DNA of 39,985 bases, from contig JAISYM010000138.1 of NCBI GenBank assembly GCA_031269875.1, positions 1-39,985 of the forward strand, written 5' to 3'. Shown here one piece after another: positions 8,185-15,324 of this stretch; position 1 is the first letter of the stretch, and each line of letters opens with the position of its first letter. The position numbers were made by a program, and so were the translations under genes. This DNA comes from Synergistaceae bacterium. GTDB taxonomy: Bacteria > Synergistota > Synergistia > Synergistales > Synergistaceae. The notes below the pieces were generated by a model. The model saw only the letters and a program-made list of their open reading frames with translations, ran no database searches and was not told the origin of the DNA.

Positions 8185-9329
8185 AGTGGAAAAACCGGGC
8201 CGACGTCGTAATCGTAGGCGGGGGCATCGTCGGAATATCGACCGCGTATTATCTGGCTGAGTTTGGAAGAAAGGACGTAGTCGTCCTCGAAAAGGGAACT
8301 GTTTGCAGCGGTTCCACCGGCAGATGCGGGGCCGGGATTCGCGCTCAGTGGGGAACTGAGATGAATTGCCGGCTCGGGATAGCGGCTCTCGATATCTTCG
8401 AGACGCTCGAAGACAAATTCGGAATGTCCGTGGGCCTCAACCAGGGCGGCTATCTTCTGGTCGCGTACTCAGAAAATGAGTTCGCGAACCTCAAAAAAGG
8501 GATGGCTCTGCAGAACAGCATTGGCATCGAGAGCAGGGTCGTAACGCTTGCCGAGGCCAGGGAAATATGTCCGGCGCTCGACGCTTCCGATGCCGTCGGT
8601 TTTACGTATCACGCGCGGGACGGTCACGCCGATCCATTCCTGACCACCTTCGCGTACCTGGAGGCGGCGAAGAAGCTTGGCGTCGCGTATTACAGGAATA
8701 CGGAGTGTACCGGCATCACCGTCCGGGGGGACAAGGTCACCGGGGTGGACACGTCGAGGGGGCATGTGGACGCCGATGTGGTCATAAACTGCTCCGGCGC
8801 TTACTCTCAGATAATCGCTAAATTCGCGGGCGTCGATCTCCCCAACTGGGGCGAGCGCCACGAGATAATGGTCACCGAGCCGATTGAGGACGGCGTATGC
8901 CCACCGATGCTGATGAGCTTCTCCGGCAACTACTACATTCAGCAGCGGCCTCACGGTTCCATTATCTGCGGGATGAGCCCGGCCGGGCATCCGCAGGACT
9001 TTCAGAATAGAACCACATGGCAGTTTATAACGGAGATGAGCCGCGTCTTGAACAAGCTCCTGCCTGCGACGAAGGAGATAAGGGTTGTGCGGCATTGGGC
9101 GGGGCTCTACGATATGACTCCGGACGGATCCCCGATAATAGGTGAGACGGATGTCAAGAATTTCTATCACTCCACCGGGTATTCCGGGCACGGGTTCATG
9201 CTCGCGCCCATCGCGGGAAAGGTCTTGGCTCAGCAGCTGACCCGTAATACCCCCGATATAGATTTGAGCGTACTCGATTATCGGCGCTTCGCGCGCGGTG
9301 AGCTCATAATGGAGCCGAATATTACGTAA
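8172..9329 (+). CDS. DAO-family FAD oxidoreductase (HcnC / ProDH beta-like)
   Basis: The substrate-oxidising flavoprotein of the complex. It belongs to the D-amino-acid-oxidase/glycine-sarcosine-oxidase fold (DAO). DVVIVGGGIVGIS with GGGIVG at residues 16-21 is the FAD site; GSTGRCGAGIRAQWG near 45-60 is typical of sarcosine-oxidase-beta and HcnC; the end DGSPIIGETDVKNFYHSTG plus GHGFMLAP is the family C-terminal motif. Length is 385 residues, like the 43-kDa beta subunit of proline dehydrogenase. Start ATG 8172 follows GGAAGGAGGTG. Candidate substrates are L-proline, hydroxyproline, sarcosine or a D-amino acid; the DauR-like regulator leans to an amino acid of D form, but the sequence does not decide. 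Confidence 0.92.
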   Translation: MGSLEWKNRADVVIVGGGIVGISTAYYLAEFGRKDVVVLEKGTVCSGSTGRCGAGIRAQWGTEMNCRLGIAALDIFETLEDKFGMSVGLNQGGYLLVAYSENEFANLKKGMALQNSIGIESRVVTLAEAREICPALDASDAVGFTYHARDGHADPFLTTFAYLEAAKKLGVAYYRNTECTGITVRGDKVTGVDTSRGHVDADVVINCSGAYSQIIAKFAGVDLPNWGERHEIMVTEPIEDGVCPPMLMSFSGNYYIQQRPHGSIICGMSPAGHPQDFQNRTTWQFITEMSRVLNKLLPATKEIRVVRHWAGLYDMTPDGSPIIGETDVKNFYHSTGYSGHGFMLAPIAGKVLAQQLTRNTPDIDLSVLDYRRFARGELIMEPNIT

Positions 9330-9350
9330 GGTTTTACCCGGCGTTCCGCC

Positions 9351-9404
9351 AGGGCGCGGTTGTTTTTTGTGATGTGACGCAGTATCACAAAACAGCCGCG
9401 CCCT
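9351..9404. repeat. Long hairpin after the dehydrogenase operon
   Basis: AGGGCGCGG at 9351-9359 pairs with CCGCGCCCT at 9396-9404, continued inward by TGTTTT/AAAACA and GTGAT/ATCAC with a small bulge, for about 20 paired bases. No T-run follows on either strand, so it is not a textbook terminator. It may protect the 3' end of the operon message or be a mobile palindrome. Confidence 0.65.
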
Positions 9405-9446
9405 TAATGATGTTGGCTCTCGCTGAAACAAATATATGACTATACA

Positions 9447-9651
9447 ATATCTGATATGACTATCAAATTGTCTCATAATGACGAACCCGAGATGACGGAC
9501 CGGCGACTCACTCCGCGAATCGGACCGCTCATACACCTCTGTCCTGAGCTGATTCGCTCGGCCGACATCCATGCCGGCCGCCGATTCGCTGCGTTCGTTC
9601 GCCGGTCCGTCATCTCTTTCCTGAGACAATTGGATAGTCATAATATCTGAT
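9447..9651. repeat. Large interrupted inverted repeat, about 205 bp
   Basis: The outer arms, 9447-9475 and 9622-9651, share TGACTATC(A/C)AATTGTCTCA in inverse orientation. The middle arms, 9489-9506 and 9599-9616, are an 18-bp perfect inverse pair beginning GAGATGACGGACCGG. Inner arms GCGAATCGG at 9514-9522 and CCGATTCGC at 9581-9589 also match. ATATGACTAT is additionally repeated directly at 9434 and 9454. The whole folds into one long cruciform. A 64-codon frame inside it is a by-product. It lies between convergent genes. Confidence 0.8.
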
Positions 9652-9661
9652 GAGAGGCGTT

Positions 9662-10216
9662 TCAGCGAAGGCGCCGGATGAAGTCCGCGTCTGCCGCGGC
9701 GATGTTTCCGTTTATGGAGGAAGCGAGCTCGTCCGGCCTCGTAAGGGCAGCATCGTGGTAGATATACCTCGGCAGGGAAACCGGCGCGCCGTCCACGAAC
9801 TCCGTGTCGGGAGCGCCGTAGGCAAACGAGTAGACGATCTGATCCTTTTCTTCGACGCGCGTCCTGAACGCGAAGAAGGAGAGCAGTACCGCCGCCTCAT
9901 CCATCGACTCGACGACCGTGACGTGATCCAGCGTTCGGAGTCTGTCCTGAGCTATTACCCTGATGGCGGCCTCGAGCGCCGGATCGTCACACGCCGCCGC
10001 GATATAAACAGAGATGCCGCCGCGCTCGTCCTCCAGAAAGAGGGAGGTTTCACGCGTCTCGTCCGCGGAGACGATTACCGCTCCCTCCCCGTCAAGCCCG
10101 TTAAAAGTTTGGCCCGGCTGGAAAGCGGCGTGCCCGACACCGACAAAGCCCGCGGCGCATAACAGAAAGAGTTCCGCTAAAAAGAGGACTCGAAGCGGCA
10201 GCGGCTTTTTTTTCAC
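9662..10216 (-). CDS. Secreted protein of unknown function
   Basis: I do not recognise this 184-residue protein. It starts with a clear Sec signal peptide: basic MKKKPLPLR, a hydrophobic core with LFLAELFLLCAAGFVG, and an AHA/GHAA cleavage region near residue 30. The mature part is acidic, with alternating beta and alpha segments and no cysteines except one in an ACDDP context near residue 75. It appears to be a soluble envelope or periplasmic protein. The start is a GTG at 10216. It is 32 bp downstream of the Cof-type phosphatase gene on the same strand. Its stop lies 10 bp from the large inverted repeat. Confidence 0.7.
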   Translation of the reverse strand: MKKKPLPLRVLFLAELFLLCAAGFVGVGHAAFQPGQTFNGLDGEGAVIVSADETRETSLFLEDERGGISVYIAAACDDPALEAAIRVIAQDRLRTLDHVTVVESMDEAAVLLSFFAFRTRVEEKDQIVYSFAYGAPDTEFVDGAPVSLPRYIYHDAALTRPDELASSINGNIAAADADFIRRLR

Positions 10217-10248
10217 GGTCTATCCGCGCTCCCGGCTGAGCGGCACGG

Positions 10249-11055
10249 TCAGCTCTCCAGTGCGCAGCGCTCGACCGCCCACGCGACCCCGTCCTCATCG
10301 TTCGTGGGGGCTGTATAGTCAGCGGCCGCCCTGATCCTCTCCGCTCCGTTCCCCATCGCGACGCCGACGCCCGCCGATTTTATCATCTCCACGTCGTTCT
10401 CGCCGTCGCCTATCGCCAGCACGTCCGCCATATCGACGCCTATCTCCTCCGCAAGTTTTCGGAGTCCGTTGGCCTTGTTTACGCTTGGGTTCATCATCTC
10501 CACAAAGTTAGCGTTCGATCGGGTGACGTAGAGGTCGTCCCCGAACACATCCTTCATCTCCTTCATTATGGACAGAGCCGTTTCCTCGTCCTCCGTCATG
10601 GCCAGCAGCTTCGTCGGGTTGACAGGCGGGTTGAAAATATCGTCTCCGATAACTTTGCCCGTCACCCCGAAGTGTCTCTTGTATTCCTGAAAGACCTCGG
10701 CGTCCGCGTCTCGAACGTACAGTTCGTCATCAACGTAAGATTGGATGTGAACTTTGCGCTTCAAACATACGTCCAAGACCTTTCTCGCCAACTCCACGCC
10801 GAGCGTCAGATGCCATATCAACTCTCCGTCAGGCCGCCTGAGCATCGCGCCGTTGTAGCAGATCAGCGGGATCTTTATCCCGATCTGTTCGGCGAAGCGC
10901 CTGGCCGAAACGAACATTCGCCCTGTGCATATTGTTGTGGCTATGCCCTTGGCCATAGCTTCCCGCAAGGTTCTCAAATTGCGCTCCGGAATCTTACCGG
11001 TGCTGTCGAGCAGCGTTCCGTCAAGATCGGTGGCAATCAGTTTTACATGAGGCAT
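10249..11055 (-). CDS. Cof-type HAD-IIB phosphatase
   Basis: Cytoplasmic phosphatase of the haloacid dehalogenase superfamily, class IIB, usually acting on sugar phosphates or flavin/nucleotide phosphates. Motif I is DLDGTLLD with nucleophile D10 and acid/base D12. Motif II is TICTGRM. Motif III/IV is represented by a lysine in the KANGLRKL segment and GDGENDVEM. A C2B cap domain lies between residues about 85 and 190. Length, 268 residues, is typical. Start ATG 11055 has GGGGGAAA upstream. The actual substrate cannot be predicted. It is followed by a secreted unknown gene and preceded by an intergenic repeat region. Confidence 0.92.
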   Translation of the reverse strand: MPHVKLIATDLDGTLLDSTGKIPERNLRTLREAMAKGIATTICTGRMFVSARRFAEQIGIKIPLICYNGAMLRRPDGELIWHLTLGVELARKVLDVCLKRKVHIQSYVDDELYVRDADAEVFQEYKRHFGVTGKVIGDDIFNPPVNPTKLLAMTEDEETALSIMKEMKDVFGDDLYVTRSNANFVEMMNPSVNKANGLRKLAEEIGVDMADVLAIGDGENDVEMIKSAGVGVAMGNGAERIRAAADYTAPTNDEDGVAWAVERCALES

Positions 11056-11179
11056 ACACGTATTTCCCCCTTATGGCATATATTAATTATATTATTGCTC
11101 TTGAACGAGAAAAAGGGAATGGTATTAACTCGGAAATAACCTCGAATTTTGGAAAAACGTGTCAGAGAGGGAAAGCGCG

Positions 11180-11301
11180 TTTTTAGGAAAGACCAATTTA
11201 TTACGAGGGGCCTAAAGGGTGAAAATTTAAACCCTTTAGGCCTCAAACTTTCCAAAACGGTAAAATGCCGTTTGGGCTCATTAATCGGCCTTTCCTTTAT
11301 T
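11180..11301. repeat. Inverted pair of dispersed hairpin elements, copies B and C
   Basis: Copy B, plus strand at 11180-11245, has AGGAAAGACCAATTTATTA, a GAGGGG spacer, and then GGCCTAAAGGGT at 11209-11220 paired with ACCCTTTAGGCC at 11231-11242, a perfect 12-bp stem with a 10-base loop. Copy C, minus strand at 11255-11301, has AAGGAAAGGCCGATTAA and its own hairpin, CCAAAACGG/CCGTTTGG at 11253-11274. The two copies face each other tail to tail. They fill the 241-bp gap between the Cof and hemerythrin genes. Confidence 0.75.
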
Positions 11302-11680
11302 TGCCCTTGTAAAAGACCGCGAATTCCTTGTCGTGAATCAGTATGTGATCTTTAAGCCAGCCGATCACGTTTTTGTTTATCGCCTGTGACATTGCAAGGG
11401 TATGCCCCTCTTTCAAGAATTGTTCCCTGAGTTTGCGAAATTCGCCGACATATCCGTCATGATACTTTTTGTGAATCGCTGCCTTCGGGTATTTCGAGTC
11501 GGCGTGCATTTTCTGTTCGTCGTTGAAATGAACGATTATATACTCTCCCAAAAAATCTATAGTCTCCTTGAACCTTTCTTTATTTCCCGCATCCATCAAC
11601 GCGTCGACACGCTTGAACAGCTCCTTGTGCTGTTCGTCAATCTTTGCGATGCCAGTCTCGAGCGACTTAGACCACAACAT
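11297..11680 (-). CDS. Bacteriohemerythrin
   Basis: Oxygen-binding di-iron protein of 127 residues, a single four-helix domain. All seven expected ligands are present: H18 in IDEQH, H51 and E55 in HFNDE, H70 and H74 in HKKYH, H112 and D117 in HILIHD. In anaerobes such proteins are thought to bind and deliver or scavenge oxygen near the cell, sometimes linked to taxis. Start ATG 11680 follows GGAGGGTG. It stands alone between a hairpin at 11832-11866 and a repeat pair at 11180-11301. Its stop codon lies inside the edge of repeat copy C. Confidence 0.95.
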   Translation of the reverse strand: MLWSKSLETGIAKIDEQHKELFKRVDALMDAGNKERFKETIDFLGEYIIVHFNDEQKMHADSKYPKAAIHKKYHDGYVGEFRKLREQFLKEGHTLAMSQAINKNVIGWLKDHILIHDKEFAVFYKGK

Positions 11681-11831
11681 ATCGGCACACCCTCCAAATG
11701 TTATGTTTTTTTAGTAGCCACACGAAATGTATCATATCCAAATCGATTATTCAAGTTTTTTGTTCTCCGGAAGCGCCGCTGATAAGACAGCTCGAAAATG
11801 AAGGCTCGTGTCCATGCCAAGCGCACATACA

Positions 11832-11866
11832 TAGGGAACCCCCTCCACGACTAAGGGGGTTCCCTA
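11832..11866. repeat. Perfect 13-bp palindrome in the hemerythrin/SWIM gap
   Basis: TAGGGAACCCCCT pairs exactly with AGGGGGTTCCCTA around a nine-base loop. No T-run follows on either strand. It may end or stabilise the SWIM gene message, or be a repeat. The rest of the 274-bp gap 11681-11954 shows no credible gene. Confidence 0.7.
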
Positions 11867-11954
11867 AATCTATAAACGTCTCCTACAACGTCTTGTTGCT
11901 AACATTGTCGGTTCTTTTTCCGCGATCCTTTAGTGGCGCATATCCTGTTTTACT

Positions 11955-12671
11955 CTACACTCCGAACAGCGCGCCGATGTCGGCGTCGTCAATTATGCGG
12001 GTTGACTTTTTGCCGGCGTTTTTAAGCATATTTCCCAACTTTTCGTCCACGGATTTCTTGATGAGGGAAGAAAAATCGATGTCGCGCATCGTGAAAAACA
12101 AAAGCGGATCCTGATCCAGGCGCGCGCCTATGCCGTAAAGGGCAGCCGACACGTGCTTGCACATATAGGCCCAGTCAGGGCAGGAGCAGGCGAAACTTAT
12201 CTCCTTCGGCGACGGGAACAGGCCTTTCTCCTGCTGCAAAAATACCCGCTCCAGTTCTTTGGGAAATTTTCCGCCGATAAGTTCCTCCACGCTTCCGATT
12301 CCGCGGCTTATCTGGTCAACGATAGCGCCCCATCTGGCGTCGGGCAGCCCGGCGATTTTTATCAATACCTCGTAGGGTTTTTTTCGGGAGCCCTGCACGA
12401 ACGCGTTTATCTCTCCCTTTGCGATCTGGAGATCCAGCACCATGCCGTTTTTGACGTAGGCTCTCCCGCGCCCTATGCGGTTAGAGTAATCGGCGTAACT
12501 CTCGAGGTTTTTGTTCCATGCCTCTCCCCACCATGTTTTGGCTATTTTCCTGCCCTCCACGATTACCGGGGCGATGTTCGGGTTTTTCTTCCGCATTTTT
12601 TCGAGCTGCTTTTGCGCCTCCGCTTTTCTCTGGGAGACAGGTTTATAATTATAATAATAACCCCACATCAT
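11955..12671 (-). CDS. SWIM zinc-finger protein, partner of the SNF2 helicase
   Basis: A 238-residue protein with a SWIM zinc finger: C162, C164, C171 and H173 in the CSCPDWAYMCKH segment fit CxCx(n)CxH. The N-terminal region, MMWGYYYNY and a basic helix, is typical of bacterial SWIM proteins that accompany SNF2 ATPases, such as the YwqB/YwqA pair of Bacillus subtilis. SWIM domains bind DNA or protein; the precise role of these pairs is not established. Start is one of two adjacent ATGs at 12671 and 12668, with GGAGG located in the last codons of the SNF2 gene three bases upstream. This makes the two genes translationally coupled. Confidence 0.9.
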   Translation of the reverse strand: MMWGYYYNYKPVSQRKAEAQKQLEKMRKKNPNIAPVIVEGRKIAKTWWGEAWNKNLESYADYSNRIGRGRAYVKNGMVLDLQIAKGEINAFVQGSRKKPYEVLIKIAGLPDARWGAIVDQISRGIGSVEELIGGKFPKELERVFLQQEKGLFPSPKEISFACSCPDWAYMCKHVSAALYGIGARLDQDPLLFFTMRDIDFSSLIKKSVDEKLGNMLKNAGKKSTRIIDDADIGALFGV

Positions 12672-12673
12672 CC

Positions 12674-15280
12674 CTAAGCCTCCAATTTGAAGAGATTCAA
12701 GAGCTCGGCGTCGTCCATCTCCGTGATCCAGGTCTCCGCGCCAGACGCTATCACGTCGCCCGCCATCTTTTGCTTTTCCTCCAGCATCGCGTCGATTTTT
12801 TCCTCGATCGTGCCCAATGTGATGAATTTATGCACGATAACGTTCTTTTTCTGGCCTATGCGAAACGCCCTGTCCGTCGCCTGGTTTTCAACGGCCGGAT
12901 TCCACCAGCGGTCGAAGTGGATGACGTGGTTTGCCGACGTGAGGTTCAGACCCGTTCCGCCGGCCTTGAGGGACAACACCATAAACGGCGTGTACTCCTC
13001 GCCGTTGAATCGCTCGACGAGTTCGCCGCGTTTTTTTACCGGCGTGCCTCCGTGCAGGACGAGCCCTTTCCGCCTGAACACGGTCTCCAGGTAATCGGCG
13101 ATCGGCTGAGTCATCTCCTTAAACTGGGTGAAGACGAGCGCCCTCTCCCTCTTTTGGGCTACGGTCTCGCATATTTCGGCGAGCTTTTCGAATTTGCCGC
13201 TGTGGGAGGCGTCGAACGAACTTTGTCCCAGGTACTGGTCCGGATGATTGCATATCTGTTTGAACTTCATTATGCTCGCCAGTACAAGGCCCTTGCGGGC
13301 TATCCCGGATGTATCGGCAAAACCGGCCAAAGCCTTCTCGATATCTTTCACCAGCGCGCCGTACAGGACTGCCTGTTTTTTCGTGAGCTCCGTGAACGCT
13401 TTCACCTCTACCTTGTCAGGAAGGTCGGAGATTACAGCTTTGTCCGTTTTCAACCTGCGCAATATAAAGGGGTTCACTATGTCACGAAGCCTCGAATATC
13501 CCCTTATGTCGTCCTTCAAGCCCTTCGTGAAATTGTCGAACTCTTTTGAACTGCCTAGAAGTCCCTTGTTGAGAAAGTCGAAAATTGACCACAGGTCGGA
13601 GAGCCTGTTTTCGATCGGCGTACCCGTCATAGCTATTTTATGTGACGATTTGAGGGATTTTATGGCTTTGGTCTGCTTCGTGCCGGAATTTTTAATAGCC
13701 TGAGCCTCGTCCAGAACGATCATGTCCCACTCCGTATCCTTCAGCGCGTCCAAGCGGGCGGCCATGCCGTATGTCGTGATGAAGAGGTCCGCGTCGTCTA
13801 TGTCGAATTCCTTGCTGCCCGTGTGAATTATGGAGTACTTGAGCTTTGGGGCGAACTTATCCGCCTCGTTTCGCCAGTTGCAGAGCAGGGAAGCGGGGAT
13901 GACGAGCAGTGTTTTGGCGCCGTTGTGCAGTCGGATATATTCCAGCAGGGCCAAAATTTGGACGGTTTTGCCGAGACCCATATCGTCGGCTAAGAGTGAG
14001 CCGAATCCGAGCGATTTCATCTGTCCGAGCCAGTTGAGCCCGATCTGCTGATAGCGGCGCAGCACGGCGCGGAAATTGTCCCCAGGGGATATGCCGCCTA
14101 TTTTGACCGGATCGGTCAGCCGGCCCCTCACGGCGTTCAACCATTCGCCGTTTGTAATTTCGATAGGGGCGGCTTCGTCGTCCGATTTTCCTCCGTCCGC
14201 GTCGAGCTGCATCCGCATCGCTTCGGCAAAGGTGACATGTCCCGTGGAAGCGGCCTTGTCAAAGGCTTCGAGCGCCGCTTTGAGCTTGTCGTGATCGACT
14301 TCCACCCACTTGCCTTTAATGAGCGACAGCCCGCCCGTCTCCAGCAGCAGGGACTCGATCTCCTCTTTTGACATTTTTAGTCCGCTTAAATAAATTTCCG
14401 GGTCAAACGAGAGGAGGGCCTCCATGCCGACCATAGAGGGCGCGGTATTTCCGATCGAGACCGAGACACAGACGCGGCCTTTTCTCCTCCACCAGTCCGG
14501 GATGCGGCAGATGATCCCGCATTCCTCGTATATCGGGACTTCCTTCAAGAACGTATAGGCTTCGCCTGTGCCGAACTTGAGCGGCGAGAAGAGTTCACCG
14601 CTTTCAACGAGCTCTGAGATCAACGCGCTCTTGTCCACAGCGCGGCTGACGGTCGCGAGCAAGGCAAGCAGCTTGTCCTGATCCTCCTTGTATTCCATGA
14701 GGGCGTTTTTGAGGGGAAGGTGGTTTACTTTTTCTTCGCTGCCCGTGCTGTACGTGGACAAAAAAGCAAAGGGGGCGTCGTCGCGTTTGCTTTCGACGAG
14801 GTGAAAGAACACGCGGCCGACCACATTTATCTCGGAATTTTTACTTTTCAGATAGTCGCCGACCGCGCCGGCGCAGCTTTTTATCTCTTTAGCGAATACA
14901 TCGCCTAAGTTGTTCCATATAGCCTCGACCCAGCGCTCGTCTATGAACTCGATTCCGACCCCGTAGGGCATAGCGCGCAGTATGGCGAATTTTTTCTCAT
15001 CAGTGAGTTTGGACGGTTTCCTCGTGATTTCGATATCGCTGTCGCGTGAAAGCGCTTCGGAAAACTCCCGCGATATGTATTGCAGGTACGCGAGAGTCGG
15101 AGGCAGCTTGTCCTTTTTCGCCGCGAACCCGAGATCGTACATGGCTTTGTACTTGTCGCCGGCGAAGTCGTCGAGCAGGGCCTGATCGAAATAATAATCC
15201 CTGCCTGACGCGGGCGCTGTGTCTAGGAGAAATCCGTCCCTCGTGAAAATTGCCGTCATCTCGTAATTTACATTCGCCAT
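12674..15280 (-). CDS. SNF2-family ATPase (DEAD/DEAH-like helicase)
   Basis: An 868-residue SNF2 translocase. The N-terminal 380 residues form the accessory region seen in bacterial SWIM-associated SNF2 proteins. The ATPase core follows: LLADDMGLGKT (Walker A, about residue 434), VLDEAQ (Walker B), the KIAMTGTPIENR segment (motif III), and in the second lobe VFTQF, LSLKAGGTGLNLT and QATDRAFRIGQ (motif VI). RapA/HepA-like proteins of this class remodel RNA polymerase or protein-DNA complexes. Its own SWIM finger is supplied by the next gene. It begins at ATG 15280, 44 bp from the MobA-HD stop codon. Nothing nearby shows a defence-island setting. Confidence 0.94.
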   Translation of the reverse strand: MANVNYEMTAIFTRDGFLLDTAPASGRDYYFDQALLDDFAGDKYKAMYDLGFAAKKDKLPPTLAYLQYISREFSEALSRDSDIEITRKPSKLTDEKKFAILRAMPYGVGIEFIDERWVEAIWNNLGDVFAKEIKSCAGAVGDYLKSKNSEINVVGRVFFHLVESKRDDAPFAFLSTYSTGSEEKVNHLPLKNALMEYKEDQDKLLALLATVSRAVDKSALISELVESGELFSPLKFGTGEAYTFLKEVPIYEECGIICRIPDWWRRKGRVCVSVSIGNTAPSMVGMEALLSFDPEIYLSGLKMSKEEIESLLLETGGLSLIKGKWVEVDHDKLKAALEAFDKAASTGHVTFAEAMRMQLDADGGKSDDEAAPIEITNGEWLNAVRGRLTDPVKIGGISPGDNFRAVLRRYQQIGLNWLGQMKSLGFGSLLADDMGLGKTVQILALLEYIRLHNGAKTLLVIPASLLCNWRNEADKFAPKLKYSIIHTGSKEFDIDDADLFITTYGMAARLDALKDTEWDMIVLDEAQAIKNSGTKQTKAIKSLKSSHKIAMTGTPIENRLSDLWSIFDFLNKGLLGSSKEFDNFTKGLKDDIRGYSRLRDIVNPFILRRLKTDKAVISDLPDKVEVKAFTELTKKQAVLYGALVKDIEKALAGFADTSGIARKGLVLASIMKFKQICNHPDQYLGQSSFDASHSGKFEKLAEICETVAQKRERALVFTQFKEMTQPIADYLETVFRRKGLVLHGGTPVKKRGELVERFNGEEYTPFMVLSLKAGGTGLNLTSANHVIHFDRWWNPAVENQATDRAFRIGQKKNVIVHKFITLGTIEEKIDAMLEEKQKMAGDVIASGAETWITEMDDAELLNLFKLEA

Positions 15281-15324
15281 CTTACGCCCTCAATCCCCAA
15301 ATAAGAAATATCGCGAATTATATA

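Noticed and set aside
5905-9329. Hydrogen cyanide synthase
   Set aside because: HcnABC similarity is shared with proline, opine and sarcosine dehydrogenases; the additional ferredoxin and BFD-type genes fit the proline-dehydrogenase type better.
9351-9404. Intrinsic terminator
   Set aside because: The stem is strong but no T-run follows on either strand, so I list it as a repeat or stabilising hairpin.
8469-9641. Long minus-strand frame opposite the DAO-family gene and the inverted repeat
   Set aside because: It mirrors codon structure of the real gene and runs through a palindrome; composition is not protein-like.
9456-9650. 64-codon frame as a small gene
   Set aside because: It lies fully within the large inverted repeat and is arginine-rich because of that sequence.
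12518-13549. Plus-strand frame of 343 codons opposite the SWIM and SNF2 genes
   Set aside because: Antisense shadow of conserved SNF2 motifs; no start signal.
11955-15280. DISARM-like or other SNF2-containing defence system
   Set aside because: No methyltransferase, nuclease or other defence gene is adjacent, and the SNF2 protein is of the housekeeping SWIM-associated type.
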